From Halohasta litchfieldiae (GTDB lineage: Archaea > Halobacteriota > Halobacteria > Halobacteriales > Haloferacaceae): DNA of 64,000 nucleotides. The stretch covers positions 2,790,001-2,854,000 of the forward strand of contig NZ_CP024845.1 in NCBI RefSeq assembly GCF_002788215.1, read 5' to 3'. How positions within the stretch are numbered: the stretch's first letter is position 1; each line of letters starts with the position of its first letter. The position numbers were made by a program, and so were the translations under genes. Below are positions 27,123 to 35,852 of the stretch, one piece after another. A model generated the notes under the pieces. The model saw only the letters and a list, made by a program, of their open reading frames with translations. It did not search any database and was not told the origin of the DNA.

Positions 27123-28241
27123 ATGGAAACCACAGACCTATCACCGAAAACGATACTCCGAGAGCGTCCCGGGCTCAGTATTGTCGCTCTCGTTGGACTG
27201 CTTTTGTGTGTCGACCTGCTTCTCAAGCTCGCTGGGCTGGGATTCGGGCCGCTCGGCGGGAGCCTCTCGCCCTCGCGGCTCGGGTCGAACCTCTGGAACG
27301 GGCTGGTGATCGGGCTGGTGATCGGGTTGGCCGGGATCGGTCTCTCGATGACCTACAGTATTCTGAACTTCGCGAACTTCTCCCATGGAGATCTCGTGAG
27401 TACCGGTGCGTTCACTGGCTGGGGCGTTGCCTTCGTGATTGCCGCGGTTGGCCGGGCACCCCTCCGCGCGCTGGCGACCGTTCGGGGCGCGGGCGAGACA
27501 ACACCCGGTGAGATCGGAGCGCACATTCTGTCGACACCTCTCGCAATTATTCTCGGGCTGATTGCTGCGTTCTGTCTCACCGCCGCCATCGCACTGGCGC
27601 TCGACCGCGCGTTCTACAAACCGATGCGCGACAGGGGCAGTATCTCGCTGTTGATCGCCTCGGTCGGTGTCGCGCTGGTCGTCCGGTATCTCCTCCAGTT
27701 CGTCTACGGAGCCAGTCGCCGCGGCATCACCGCCAGCGTCGACGGGGATACACTCGTCGGGCCGCTCGGTATCTCAGCGACGGTCCACCAGATAACGATT
27801 GCAGTCGCTGCCGTTGGGCTCATGCTGGCGATGCACTACATGCTCCAGCGGACCAAACTCGGCACGGCGATGCGGGCGATGGCCGACAACAAGGATCTCG
27901 CGTTGATCACCGGGATTCCGGCCGAACGCGTCGTAACCGCGACCTGGATCCTGGGCGGCGGTCTCGCCGGTGCGTCGGGCTATCTCTACGTCCTGTTGCG
28001 CGGAACGATCCAGTTCGACTTCGGCTGGACACTGTTGCTCCTGATTTTCGCAGCAGTCATCCTCGGCGGGATCGGCTCTATCTACGGCGCTATCGCGGGC
28101 GGAATCATCATCGGGATCGTGTTTACGACCTCGACGGTCTGGATCTCGTCGGATTTCAACTCCGCCGCGGCGTTCGCGGTGATGATTCTCGTCCTCCTGC
28201 TTCGTCCTGAGGGACTGTTTGGAGGTGTGTCGACGGCATGA
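27123..28241 (+). CDS. livH: Branched-chain amino acid-type ABC permease, LivH-like
   Basis: A 372-residue permease with about 9-10 transmembrane helices. The family signature IGLSMTYSILNFANFSHGDL (about 75-95) and the C-terminal coupling region RTKLGTAMRAMADNKDLALITG (about 243-264), followed by GIPAERVVTATWILGGGLAG, are both clear. It forms a heterodimer with LivM in the membrane to import branched-chain amino acids or related small molecules such as amides or urea. A 40-residue insertion near residues 105-150 is longer than in bacterial LivH. Its TGA overlaps the LivM ATG. The TATA-like tttatc near 27080 may be its promoter. Confidence 0.92.
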   Translation: METTDLSPKTILRERPGLSIVALVGLLLCVDLLLKLAGLGFGPLGGSLSPSRLGSNLWNGLVIGLVIGLAGIGLSMTYSILNFANFSHGDLVSTGAFTGWGVAFVIAAVGRAPLRALATVRGAGETTPGEIGAHILSTPLAIILGLIAAFCLTAAIALALDRAFYKPMRDRGSISLLIASVGVALVVRYLLQFVYGASRRGITASVDGDTLVGPLGISATVHQITIAVAAVGLMLAMHYMLQRTKLGTAMRAMADNKDLALITGIPAERVVTATWILGGGLAGASGYLYVLLRGTIQFDFGWTLLLLIFAAVILGGIGSIYGAIAGGIIIGIVFTTSTVWISSDFNSAAAFAVMILVLLLRPEGLFGGVSTA

Positions 28242-29587
28242 GCGACGACACAGTGGCGCCGGACGACATGCCCGGCTCGTCGCCCGATAGCACGCCGGAC
28301 AGCGCGCTGGACGCAGTCGTTGAGGCGGCCACCCGGAGCGACCTCGGAATGGTCCTGCTCACGCTGGGGCTCATCTACATCGGCGCGACGCTATTGACGT
28401 TTTCGGACGGATTAAACAGCGTCGTCGGCCTGCTGCGAACGCTGACGTTCCTTGGGTTGGTGTACGCTTTGTCAGCGCTTGCACTCAATCTCCACTGGGG
28501 ATACACCGGGCTGTTCAATATCGGCGTGGCGGGGTTCATGGCCGTCGGCGTCTACACGATGGGGATCTTCGTTCGCTCACCCGACCCTGCGTTCGGGCCG
28601 CCCGGACTCGGACTCCCACTGCCAATCGGCATCATCGCCGGGATGGCGATGGCCTCGCTGTTCGGCCTCGTTGCTGCGTTGCCCGCGCTCCGGCTCAAGG
28701 CAGACTACTTCGCGATTGTCACCCTCGGTATTTCGGAGATCATCCGGCTCACACTCCAGTCGAGTGCGTTCGATACCGCGTTGCGTGAGACGCTGGCTGT
28801 CGGTACCGGCGGCGGCCGCGGGATGGGGATGCCCGACAACCCCGTCCGAGCGCTGTTTCTCGTCGACGGACAGGCCGGGACGCCGACCCCGCTCGGCGAG
28901 TTCGTGTTCGGACTCCTCGGCGAGAGCGGCCTCGGGATCGCGAACAACATCCTGATTGGCTGGGGGTATATCGTCGTGCTTGGGATCTTCCTTGTCGGGT
29001 TTTACGTGCTGCTCGAACGGCTGGGGCGGTCACCGTTCGGCCGTATCCTCAAAGCGATCCGCGAGGACGAACTCGTCGCTGACTCGCTGGGGAAGAACGT
29101 CGACCTCATCAAGATCAAGGTGTTCATGATCGGCTGTGCGCTGATGGGGCTGGCGGGCATCCTCTGGTTCGGCAGTCAGGGCAACGTCTCGCCAACGCCG
29201 CAGTTCGAGCCGATCTTGACGTTCTACATCTTCGTTGCCGTAATCGTCGGTGGGTCGGGGTCGAACACAGGGAGCGTCCTCGGCGGCATCGTCTTCGCGG
29301 CGGTGCTGTTCGAGGGGCCGCGCCGTGTCGGGGCCGTGCTGCGGGATACGATAGACGCGCCGACACCGCCGACGTTCGCCGATGCCGTCCTGTCGTTCGA
29401 TCCGACCAGCATGCTCGCGTTCGCCACCGACAACATCGCCCCGCTCCAGTTCGTCCTGCTCGGACTGGTCCTGATCTTCATTATGCACCGTCGACCACAG
29501 GGACTGCTCGGGGATCGGATCGAAACCGCCGCCGCCATCGACCTCTCTGGTCGGGCTGGCGACCACGGAGGTGAGCGCGATGAGTGA
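28238..29587 (+). CDS. livM: Branched-chain amino acid-type ABC permease, LivM-like
   Basis: A 449-residue permease partner of LivH. An acidic cytoplasmic N-terminus of about 40 residues precedes about 10 transmembrane helices. Signature segments are ALNLHWGYTGLFNIGVAGFM (about 85-104) and the coupling helix RLGRSPFGRILKAIREDELVA (about 262-282). The EAA-like region is followed by KIKVFMIGCALMGLAGILW. It overlaps LivH upstream by 4 bases and LivG downstream by 8, so the four transporter genes form one operon. The C-terminal tail (LSGRAGDHGGERDE) is hydrophilic. Confidence 0.92.
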   Translation: MSDDTVAPDDMPGSSPDSTPDSALDAVVEAATRSDLGMVLLTLGLIYIGATLLTFSDGLNSVVGLLRTLTFLGLVYALSALALNLHWGYTGLFNIGVAGFMAVGVYTMGIFVRSPDPAFGPPGLGLPLPIGIIAGMAMASLFGLVAALPALRLKADYFAIVTLGISEIIRLTLQSSAFDTALRETLAVGTGGGRGMGMPDNPVRALFLVDGQAGTPTPLGEFVFGLLGESGLGIANNILIGWGYIVVLGIFLVGFYVLLERLGRSPFGRILKAIREDELVADSLGKNVDLIKIKVFMIGCALMGLAGILWFGSQGNVSPTPQFEPILTFYIFVAVIVGGSGSNTGSVLGGIVFAAVLFEGPRRVGAVLRDTIDAPTPPTFADAVLSFDPTSMLAFATDNIAPLQFVLLGLVLIFIMHRRPQGLLGDRIETAAAIDLSGRAGDHGGERDE

Positions 29588-30440
29588 GTCGGAGACGGAA
29601 GTCGACGCTGAATCGGGAGAGGCCGAAAGCATGGATTCGCCGGTCGAGCGGGCCGCCCAGCAGACGCCGACCAGCCTCCCGCTGCGCGTTGAAGGCCTCG
29701 CCAAGCAGTTCGGCGGCATCACCGCCGTCGACGGGGTCTCCTTCGAGGTCGAGGCCGGGTCGCTGACCGGCCTGATCGGCCCGAACGGGGCCGGGAAGTC
29801 GACGACGTTCAACTGTATCACCGGTGTTCACGAGCCGACGGCGGGCAACGTCTATCTCAACGGCGAGGAGATCACGGGACTGGCACCGTACGAAATCGCC
29901 CAGCGAGGCCTCGTCCGAACGTTCCAGATCGCACGGGAGCTTTCGGAGATGACGGTGCTCGAAAACCTCATGCTGGCTCCGAAACACCAGCTCGGCGAGT
30001 CGGCGATCCGGTCGGTGCTGCCGGGGCTCCGAGATGATGTTGTCGACCAAGAAGAGGAACTCCGCGAGCGGGCGTGGGAGACGCTCGAATTCTTCGAGAT
30101 CGACCATCTCGCAACCGAGTACGCGGGAACGCTCTCGGGTGGCCAACGAAAACTCCTTGAGATGGCTCGCGTGTTGATGACTGACCCCGAAGTAGTGTTG
30201 CTCGACGAACCGCTCGCCGGGGTCAACCCCACACTCGAAGAGAAACTACTCGACAGGATTCACGACCTGCGGGCGGAGGGATACACCTTCCTCTTTGTCG
30301 AACACGATATGGACGTCATTATGAACAACTGCGAACGGATCATCGTCATGCATCAGGGGCGCGTCCTCGCCGAGGGGACTGCCGAGGACATTCGAAACAA
30401 CGAACAGGTCATTGAGGCCTACCTGGGTGAGGATATATGA
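29580..30440 (+). CDS. livG: ABC transporter ATP-binding protein, LivG-like
   Basis: A 286-residue ATPase with an acidic 30-residue leader. It has Walker A GPNGAGKSTTFNC, a Q-loop in RTFQIARELSEMTVLENLM, the signature LSGGQRKLLEMARVL, Walker B VVLLDEPLAGVNP and the H-loop FLFVEHDMDVIM. The C-terminal HQGRVLAEGTAEDIRNNEQV-type extension and the final VIEAYLG motif are typical of LivG rather than LivF. It pairs with LivF below the permeases to drive import. ATG 29580 or GTG 29571 may be the start; both overlap livM. Confidence 0.92.
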   Translation: MSESETEVDAESGEAESMDSPVERAAQQTPTSLPLRVEGLAKQFGGITAVDGVSFEVEAGSLTGLIGPNGAGKSTTFNCITGVHEPTAGNVYLNGEEITGLAPYEIAQRGLVRTFQIARELSEMTVLENLMLAPKHQLGESAIRSVLPGLRDDVVDQEEELRERAWETLEFFEIDHLATEYAGTLSGGQRKLLEMARVLMTDPEVVLLDEPLAGVNPTLEEKLLDRIHDLRAEGYTFLFVEHDMDVIMNNCERIIVMHQGRVLAEGTAEDIRNNEQVIEAYLGEDI

Positions 30441-31264
30441 GCAACGACACCACCGAACACGGAGCGTCGACCGAATCGACCGAGGCGACTGAATCGGCCG
30501 AAGCCAGCGAATCGACAGCCACGAGCGCGAACGCAAGCAGAGATCACACCCTTGACGGCGAGTCGATGCTCAGCATCCGCGGGCTCGATGCTGGCTACGG
30601 CGATCTCCAGATCCTGACCGACGTCGACCTCGATGTGGCCGACGGCGAGTACGTGACGATTGTCGGCCCAAACGGCGCGGGGAAGTCGACCGTGATGAAG
30701 ACGATCTTCGGACTCACGACCCATATGGACGGCTCCATCGAGTTCGACGGCAACCCCATCCAGACCGAGCCACCCGAAGAGATCATCCACAAGGGAATCG
30801 GCTTCGTCCCCCAGACCGACAACGTGTTTCCGGGACTCAGCGTGCGTGAGAACCTCGAAATGGGGGCCTACATCCTCGATGACGTCCCGGAGGATCGGAT
30901 CGAAGCAGTGTACGACCGGTTTCCGATTCTCCGCGAACGGTCCGAGCAAAAGGCGGGGAACCTCTCGGGCGGCCAGCGACAGATGGTCGCCATGGGTCGA
31001 ACCCTCATGTTGGATCCGGACCTGCTGCTCCTCGACGAGCCGTCTGCCGGGCTTGCCCCCGACCTCGTCGCCGATATGTTCGACCGGATCGACCAGATCA
31101 ACGACTCCGGCACCGCGATTCTGATGGTCGAACAGAACGCCAAGGAGGCACTCCGCCGCTGTGATCGTGGCTACGTGCTGGTCGACGGTGAGAACCGATA
31201 CACCGACCGCGGCGAGACGCTGTTGAGCGACCAACAGGTGCGAAAAGATTTCCTCGGCGGCTAG
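30437..31264 (+). CDS. livF: ABC transporter ATP-binding protein, LivF-like
   Basis: A 275-residue ATPase. A low-complexity acidic leader of about 45 residues (Glu/Ser/Thr/Ala) precedes LSIRGLDAGYGDLQILTDVD. Walker A is GPNGAGKSTVMKT, the signature is LSGGQRQMVAMGRTLM, and Walker B is LLLLDEPSAGLAPDL, the last phrase being characteristic of LivF. It overlaps livG by 4 bases and closes the transporter operon. The cognate binding-protein gene lies next to it in the opposite orientation, ending 30 bases away. Confidence 0.92.
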   Translation: MSNDTTEHGASTESTEATESAEASESTATSANASRDHTLDGESMLSIRGLDAGYGDLQILTDVDLDVADGEYVTIVGPNGAGKSTVMKTIFGLTTHMDGSIEFDGNPIQTEPPEEIIHKGIGFVPQTDNVFPGLSVRENLEMGAYILDDVPEDRIEAVYDRFPILRERSEQKAGNLSGGQRQMVAMGRTLMLDPDLLLLDEPSAGLAPDLVADMFDRIDQINDSGTAILMVEQNAKEALRRCDRGYVLVDGENRYTDRGETLLSDQQVRKDFLGG

Positions 31265-31293
31265 CCACTCTCACTTCGCTTTTTTGCTGTTCC
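31265..31293. terminator. Short T-rich convergent spacer
   Basis: Between the stop codons of livF and the binding-protein gene is cttcgcttttttgctgttcc with six T in a row on the plus strand, enough for an archaeal terminator of the liv operon. Confidence 0.5.
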
Positions 31294-32580
31294 TTACTGA
31301 TCGAGTGCGTCAGCCCACTGGCTGGAGTAGGAGGCCTGTTCGGGCTCGAAGGAGACCTGCTGACTAACCGAGCCGCCATCGTCTTCGAAGTTGGTGACGT
31401 ACTCCTCTTCGAGCGCCTGTCCGTAGGCATCGTTGAGGTAGAGCGTACTGGAGGATTCGGCCTCGACGTACTCGCCGCGTGCGAGCCCTGCGAGTGCCGA
31501 CCCCTGCAGCACATCGGAGGGACACGTTCGGAAGATGTAGCCGTTGTCTTCCAGATCGGTCACGTTCGGATCGGTCGACGACGGCGAAATGCCGACGACA
31601 CCGTTCGGAATCAGCACCTGATCGGCCACCTGCAGATTGACGTTCGAGGCGGCGGGGCCGACGACTGCGCCGAAGCCAGCGTTGACCAGCGCGTTCGCCC
31701 CTGAGATGCCTGCCTGGGGATCGGTCTGGGTGTCCTCGACGCGGGTGTTGACACTGACACTGAGGTCGGCGTCGTTGACCTGCGTGGCGGCCAACAGCGC
31801 ACCGTCGCGGATCGGAACCCCGAGCGGCCCGAGGTCGCCCGTTTCGGGCATCAGCACGCCGATCATTGCCTCGAAGGAGTCGACGCCGACTGGATCCTCG
31901 GCGACTGCGTTGTTGTCCTCCTCGGTGAGTTCGGAGCCGAATTCGAGGGTATCGAGCGTGCTCAACTCGCCGTCCTGGAAGTCGGTGACGTCGTAGGCTG
32001 CGGTGACGATATCACCGTTGACATCGAAGTCGGCACTCGACGATGCGCCGACGTAGTGGACTGGATCCCCGCCAGCGACCGTTTCGACGGCGTCGACGAG
32101 CGTTTCGGGGCCGAACTGCTCGCCACCAGGGTTGGCGACTGTGCGAATCCGGTCGCGGATCGCGCTCCCCGTGTTTTCGCCCGCGGCGACGGTCGCGAGG
32201 ATGTTGATCGCCATCGCGTCGTAGGCCTGAGCGGTAAACACGCCCGGCTCTTCGCCATATGCGGCCTGATACTCGCTGGTGAAGAAGTCCGCACCGGGAC
32301 CGCCCGCCGAGGGCTGGGTCCCGATGACGTTGTTCATATCGTTGTCGACCTCTCCGGGCAGATTACTGTCCATCAACCCATCAGGGACGACGATATCGAG
32401 GTCGGGTGTATCGGAGGCGAACTCCGAGTAGAAGTCCCGGAACAGCTGAACTCCCGACTGTGGGAAGCCGACGACCATGACTGCATCCGGAACCGAGCCG
32501 CCACCGCCGCCGCTTCCATCCGAGTCTTCCGAGGTACAGCCAGCCAGTCCTGCGATACTGGCAGCGCCGACACCCTTCAA
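31294..32580 (-). CDS. LivK/J-type substrate-binding lipoprotein, apparently circularly permuted, damaged signal
   Basis: The 428-residue frame runs from TTG 32580. Residues 1-15 (KGVGAASIAGLAGC) are the h-region and lipobox, then a Gly linker. Residues about 31-220 match the C-terminal half of LivK-type type I periplasmic-binding proteins (VMVVGFPQSGVQLFRDFY, GVFTAQAYDAMAINILA, HYVGASSSADFDVNGD). Residues about 237-428 match the N-terminal half (IGVLMPETGDLGPLGVPIRD, GFGAVVGPAASNVN, YGQALEEEYV), ending in SSQWADALDQ. Normal proteins have the opposite order. Upstream an ATG at 32610 starts MNRNI, then TAG (32593-32595), then RRDVLKGVG; the stop cuts the twin-arginine motif from its start codon. 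It would otherwise feed the adjacent LivHMGF transporter. Either a functional permutant with an odd start or a decaying gene. Confidence 0.75.
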   Translation of the reverse strand: MKGVGAASIAGLAGCTSEDSDGSGGGGGSVPDAVMVVGFPQSGVQLFRDFYSEFASDTPDLDIVVPDGLMDSNLPGEVDNDMNNVIGTQPSAGGPGADFFTSEYQAAYGEEPGVFTAQAYDAMAINILATVAAGENTGSAIRDRIRTVANPGGEQFGPETLVDAVETVAGGDPVHYVGASSSADFDVNGDIVTAAYDVTDFQDGELSTLDTLEFGSELTEEDNNAVAEDPVGVDSFEAMIGVLMPETGDLGPLGVPIRDGALLAATQVNDADLSVSVNTRVEDTQTDPQAGISGANALVNAGFGAVVGPAASNVNLQVADQVLIPNGVVGISPSSTDPNVTDLEDNGYIFRTCPSDVLQGSALAGLARGEYVEAESSSTLYLNDAYGQALEEEYVTNFEDDGGSVSQQVSFEPEQASYSSQWADALDQ

Positions 32581-32610
32581 TACATCACGCCGCTAAATAT
32601 TTCGATTCAT

Positions 32611-32773
32611 ATGATAAGCATTACCATAGGTATTTATAAATATATATCGATTCACTACACTGGGTTACGCAAATAAATGAGACGTGTGAAACGTGATATC
32701 GGAGTTGTCCCACGGACAGTACTCGACCTCGCAGATGCCGGTTAGTAGCCATCTGACTTCGATCCGTGGGTCG
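32611..32773. promoter_or_regulatory. AT-rich promoter region of binding-protein gene
   Basis: Very AT-rich DNA (several tatttata-like boxes at 32630-32650) directly upstream of the binding-protein leader, suitable for its minus-strand promoter. A 22-codon plus-strand frame (32677..32745, MRRVKRDIGVVPRTVLDLAD...) is present but too short to trust. Confidence 0.4.
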
Positions 32774-32932
32774 ATGCAGTACGAACTATTCGAACAAAGT
32801 AGCGTCTATGGCGATAGCTGGGAGGCCCTGTTCGAAGCGCCCGATCAGGGGCGTCGCTACCGAACGACTCAACATCAGGACGAGGAACTCGCCGAGCGGT
32901 TCGTCAAGACTGACGCCCTCAACTGGCTGTAG
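32774..32932 (+). CDS. Small hypothetical protein (52 aa)
   Basis: From ATG 32774 the frame gives MQYELFEQSSVYGDSWEALF, then EAPDQGRRYRTTQHQDEELA and ERFVKTDALNWL. The composition is acidic with aromatic residues, and the codon third positions are G/C-rich like true genes here. The frame extends to an ATG at 32693, but that part is less typical. It ends four bases before the stop of the converging GCS2-type gene. Function unknown, existence moderately supported. Confidence 0.5.
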   Translation: MQYELFEQSSVYGDSWEALFEAPDQGRRYRTTQHQDEELAERFVKTDALNWL

Positions 32933-32935
32933 TGG

Positions 32936-34465
32936 CTACCAGTCAGTAAATGTGCCTTCGATCAGCGTCGACGACTGGTTTTGGATATACAACCGCTGGG
33001 TCGACCGGATCGCCTCACTCAGTGAGTCGCCGCTGTCGAGTCGACTTCGGACCTCGCTTTGTTTCCAACTGGCGGGCGTCGTGCTGTTTTCGATCCGCCA
33101 CTGGAGGGGTTGGAGATAGCTGTCGACCTCGCCTCTGTCGAGGCCGACTGCCCGAAGCCCTTCGGCGGCGTGTTCGAGGAGATCAGTCAGCGCGATGTCG
33201 ATATCCGCTGTCTCGGAGCCATCAGCGGTAATCCACGTGATATCGGCGTCGAGTCCGTCCCGCATCGCCGCATAGAAGTTGTCCTTGGCGTCGGTCCAGT
33301 CGAGATCCGCAACCGGGTGTTCGGTGCGCGTCAGGCCTTCCATCGCGCCAGCGAACGCGACCATCAGCGCCATCGAATCCCGGACGGTCGGCTGGGCGGG
33401 CAGCGGCCGGAACTCGATGCGGGCATTGGCCTGCGAGCGTGTCGGCCCGCCGAAGACCGGGCGGACCCACCGCCAGTAGGTGCCGTGTTTGCGGCGGAGG
33501 GTCGCGAAGTTATCGTGGAAGTCGCTGTCGCGGTCGACCGGCATTGGGACCATCGTCTCGTCGTCGACAACGCGCTGGACGGCCTCCTCGATACTATCGA
33601 GATCCTTGGGGAACGCCACCTTGTCCGTCTCAGTGGCGCTGTTGAGCACGGATTCAAAAACGGCGATTCGGTTCTCCTGCCACCCCTCGTCGAGGACCCT
33701 CTCGGGATCGATCCCTTCTTCGTAGAGATCCGCCGGGAAGAACGGTGCGTTGACACCGAGGGCGAGCAGTGGGCCAGCGAGTCGGACCGCATACCGGAAG
33801 TACCGGGGGAGGTCCATCGCCTGCTGGACCTGATAGTGGGGCTGAATCGAGGTAATGAGGCTCTCGGGCATCACCGTTGCGGCAGTCAGGTCGACGCCCG
33901 GCGCGTCGACGCGGAACTCGCCGCTGCCGCTGTTGGCCATCGCGTGGTAGCGCACCGCATCGCTCATATTGGTCGCGATCCGGACCCCGCCGTCTTCGAT
34001 GCTATCAGTAAGGTAGCCGCGGGCGGTTTCGCCGGTCGGTGGAATCGTCCACATCGCGTCGCTAACAAGTCGGAGGCCCTCCGATTGGCTACAGTCGAGG
34101 GCCGCAGCCAGTCGACTTCGGACTTCGGACTCGATGGCGTTGAGTCCGTGGCTGTTGAACGGCTGTGGGCTGGCGGTCATCTCGGCGTTGTGGAGGCCGA
34201 GTTCCTTCTCGAAGCCAATGAGTTCGAGGAGTCGACGGGGGACGCGAGCGAGGGCGAACTCGTTTTCTTTGTCGGTGTGCCAGCGATCCTCGGAGACTGC
34301 ATAAAACTCGTATTCGAGGCCGAGAATCGACTGGTGGTTGTCGAACGTGCCAGAATCGAGTTCCGAGAGCACGAAGTCGGCATCGGCTGCCGCCTCGGTC
34401 TGGTAGGCCTCGCTGTCGACTGCAAGCACGTCTCGGACGGCGGTAGCCAACTCGGACTCAGTCAT
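32936..34465 (-). CDS. Glutamate-cysteine ligase-type (GCS2) family enzyme
   Basis: A 509-residue ATP-dependent carboxylate-amine ligase. The GCS2 pattern is recognised from ILGLEYEFYAVSEDRW (substrate-binding EYE), ELGLHNAEMTASPQPFNSHG, SIQPHYQV, and the second half SQANARIEFRPLPAQPTVRD (conserved ARxEFR/PLPAQP). Haloarchaea use gamma-glutamylcysteine as their main thiol, and a GCS2-family enzyme is known to make it in Halobacterium; this gene may do so, but the family also has members of other specificity. At 509 residues it is longer than bacterial YbdK-type proteins (about 370). It is divergent from a DehI-like gene. Confidence 0.8.
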   Translation of the reverse strand: MTESELATAVRDVLAVDSEAYQTEAAADADFVLSELDSGTFDNHQSILGLEYEFYAVSEDRWHTDKENEFALARVPRRLLELIGFEKELGLHNAEMTASPQPFNSHGLNAIESEVRSRLAAALDCSQSEGLRLVSDAMWTIPPTGETARGYLTDSIEDGGVRIATNMSDAVRYHAMANSGSGEFRVDAPGVDLTAATVMPESLITSIQPHYQVQQAMDLPRYFRYAVRLAGPLLALGVNAPFFPADLYEEGIDPERVLDEGWQENRIAVFESVLNSATETDKVAFPKDLDSIEEAVQRVVDDETMVPMPVDRDSDFHDNFATLRRKHGTYWRWVRPVFGGPTRSQANARIEFRPLPAQPTVRDSMALMVAFAGAMEGLTRTEHPVADLDWTDAKDNFYAAMRDGLDADITWITADGSETADIDIALTDLLEHAAEGLRAVGLDRGEVDSYLQPLQWRIENSTTPASWKQSEVRSRLDSGDSLSEAIRSTQRLYIQNQSSTLIEGTFTDW

Positions 34466-34565
34466 CGGTTGGCCCTACTCTGCGTTCAAGCCCCTTGAAC
34501 TGTTCCTATTTGGAAGCTACACGGGCCATCCGCAGAATAATGGCTCTGCCACCCTACTCATCGCA

Positions 34566-35483
34566 ATGGATACGACCGAACAGCTGTATGAGCAGGAGGT
34601 CTCTGGATGGCGTGCTGGCGTGTACGACGACATCAAACAGACGTTCCGAGCTCCGATTGTCAACTGGTATTTTCGGACGCTGATGGCCAACGAACCCGCG
34701 TTTACGCGCTACCTGTGGAGTCAGATCAAGCCACTGTTCCAGACTCGTGGGTTCGGTCAGTTCACAGTTGCATACCGAGATGCGATTCTCACCGAGATCG
34801 ATGTCGACCACAGTCTACCACGCTACCGACCCACAGAGGTCGACCTCGGGCCAGCTGAGTGGCGGGAGATCACGGGCCAACTGTCGACGTTCGATATCGT
34901 CGCCCCGCGCCTCGCACTTGTCTTTCCCGTCTGTGACCGCCTCCTGAACGGCGAGTCACTCAGTCCGGGTGCAGTCGCTGAGCCGGTCGCAACGCAGTCG
35001 ACGACCCCATTCGACAGACAGTCGACCGCCCCGCTTCCGTCGTGGCTGGATCGTGATCGCGGGACGCCTGTGACGATGGTCGACGAAGCCGACTGCTCGG
35101 CCGACCTCATGCAAACTATCGAGGAAATACGCGACTTCCACGGCTTCGACGACGAGTTTCCGAGCATCTATCGCTGTCTCGCCCAGTGGCCCTCCTACCT
35201 CGATACGGCATGGACAGATCTCGAACCGATTATCGGGAGCGACGCCTTCGACCGCGGCTGCGAAGTGACCGACGCCCTCCTCGAAGACCATCTCGCTGGG
35301 CTGCCGTACACGCCACAGCTATCACCGACCGCGCTCGCCGAACAGGGGTTCGAGGAGTCGACGATCACTGACCTCCAGGAGTTCGCCACGACGTTCAACA
35401 GTAACTCGCTACAAACAGTGATACAGACCGTTGTGATCTACGCTGCGACGGTCGACGCGACCGGCGAGCGGTCCCTCCAGTAG
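34566..35483 (+). CDS. DehI-type 2-haloacid dehalogenase family protein
   Basis: A 305-residue all-helical protein built from two pseudo-repeats: IKQTFRAPIVNWYFRTLMAN...YLWSQIKPLF (about 20-60) and IRDFHGFDDEFPSIYRCLAQ...TDLEPII (about 185-222). That tandem arrangement is that of DehI group I 2-haloacid dehalogenases, related to the haloperoxidase-free AhpD-like helical fold. Haloarchaea carry several members usually labelled halocarboxylic acid dehydrogenase DehI; activity on halogenated acids has not been shown for them as far as I know. Soluble and cytoplasmic. It converges with the amphi-Trp gene, 4 bases between stops. Confidence 0.78.
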   Translation: MDTTEQLYEQEVSGWRAGVYDDIKQTFRAPIVNWYFRTLMANEPAFTRYLWSQIKPLFQTRGFGQFTVAYRDAILTEIDVDHSLPRYRPTEVDLGPAEWREITGQLSTFDIVAPRLALVFPVCDRLLNGESLSPGAVAEPVATQSTTPFDRQSTAPLPSWLDRDRGTPVTMVDEADCSADLMQTIEEIRDFHGFDDEFPSIYRCLAQWPSYLDTAWTDLEPIIGSDAFDRGCEVTDALLEDHLAGLPYTPQLSPTALAEQGFEESTITDLQEFATTFNSNSLQTVIQTVVIYAATVDATGERSLQ

Positions 35484-35487
35484 GATT

Positions 35488-35727
35488 CTACTGAGTTTTC
35501 CAGTCGACAGTGAGCGTGATCGTCTCCCGACTGCTCCGGAGGATCGAACTGGTTTCGTGGACGCTCACCTCGTAGCTGACAGTCTCCGGCGGCTGGAGTC
35601 GGATCGATTTGTTGCCGACCCTGACGTGAACGTCCTCGCCGGACTCGAACTCGTCGGCGAGCGCCCGAAGGCTTTCTGCGACACTGGACCTGTCGAGTTC
35701 ACTCTGGTTAACCGTCTTTTCGACCAT
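35488..35727 (-). CDS. Amphi-Trp domain protein
   Basis: A 79-residue protein with the amphi-Trp domain: VAESLRALADEFESGEDVHV, then strands ending in RETITLTVDWKTQ with the terminal Trp of the family. These small haloarchaeal and bacterial proteins have an unknown function, possibly binding or protecting another protein. The start is ATG 35727 after an AT-rich promoter region. Confidence 0.82.
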   Translation of the reverse strand: MVEKTVNQSELDRSSVAESLRALADEFESGEDVHVRVGNKSIRLQPPETVSYEVSVHETSSILRSSRETITLTVDWKTQ

Positions 35728-35852
35728 ACTATGACATTAGATAACAAACATCATAAATCCAGTTTGCGATTCTGGTGAATAAACGCCTGTGACGGGACGG
35801 CTCCCGGAATTGGATCGCCGAATTTACCACCGCTGACTGGCTACCGCGGCCA

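Noticed and set aside
32593-32595. TAG as a pyrrolysine codon
   Set aside because: Several genes in the window end in TAG with no extension, no pyl genes are present, and the codon falls in a signal peptide where pyrrolysine makes no sense.
33059-34498. A 479-codon frame opposite the GCS2-type ligase
   Set aside because: No motif, wrong composition, and the ligase on the other strand has conserved blocks.
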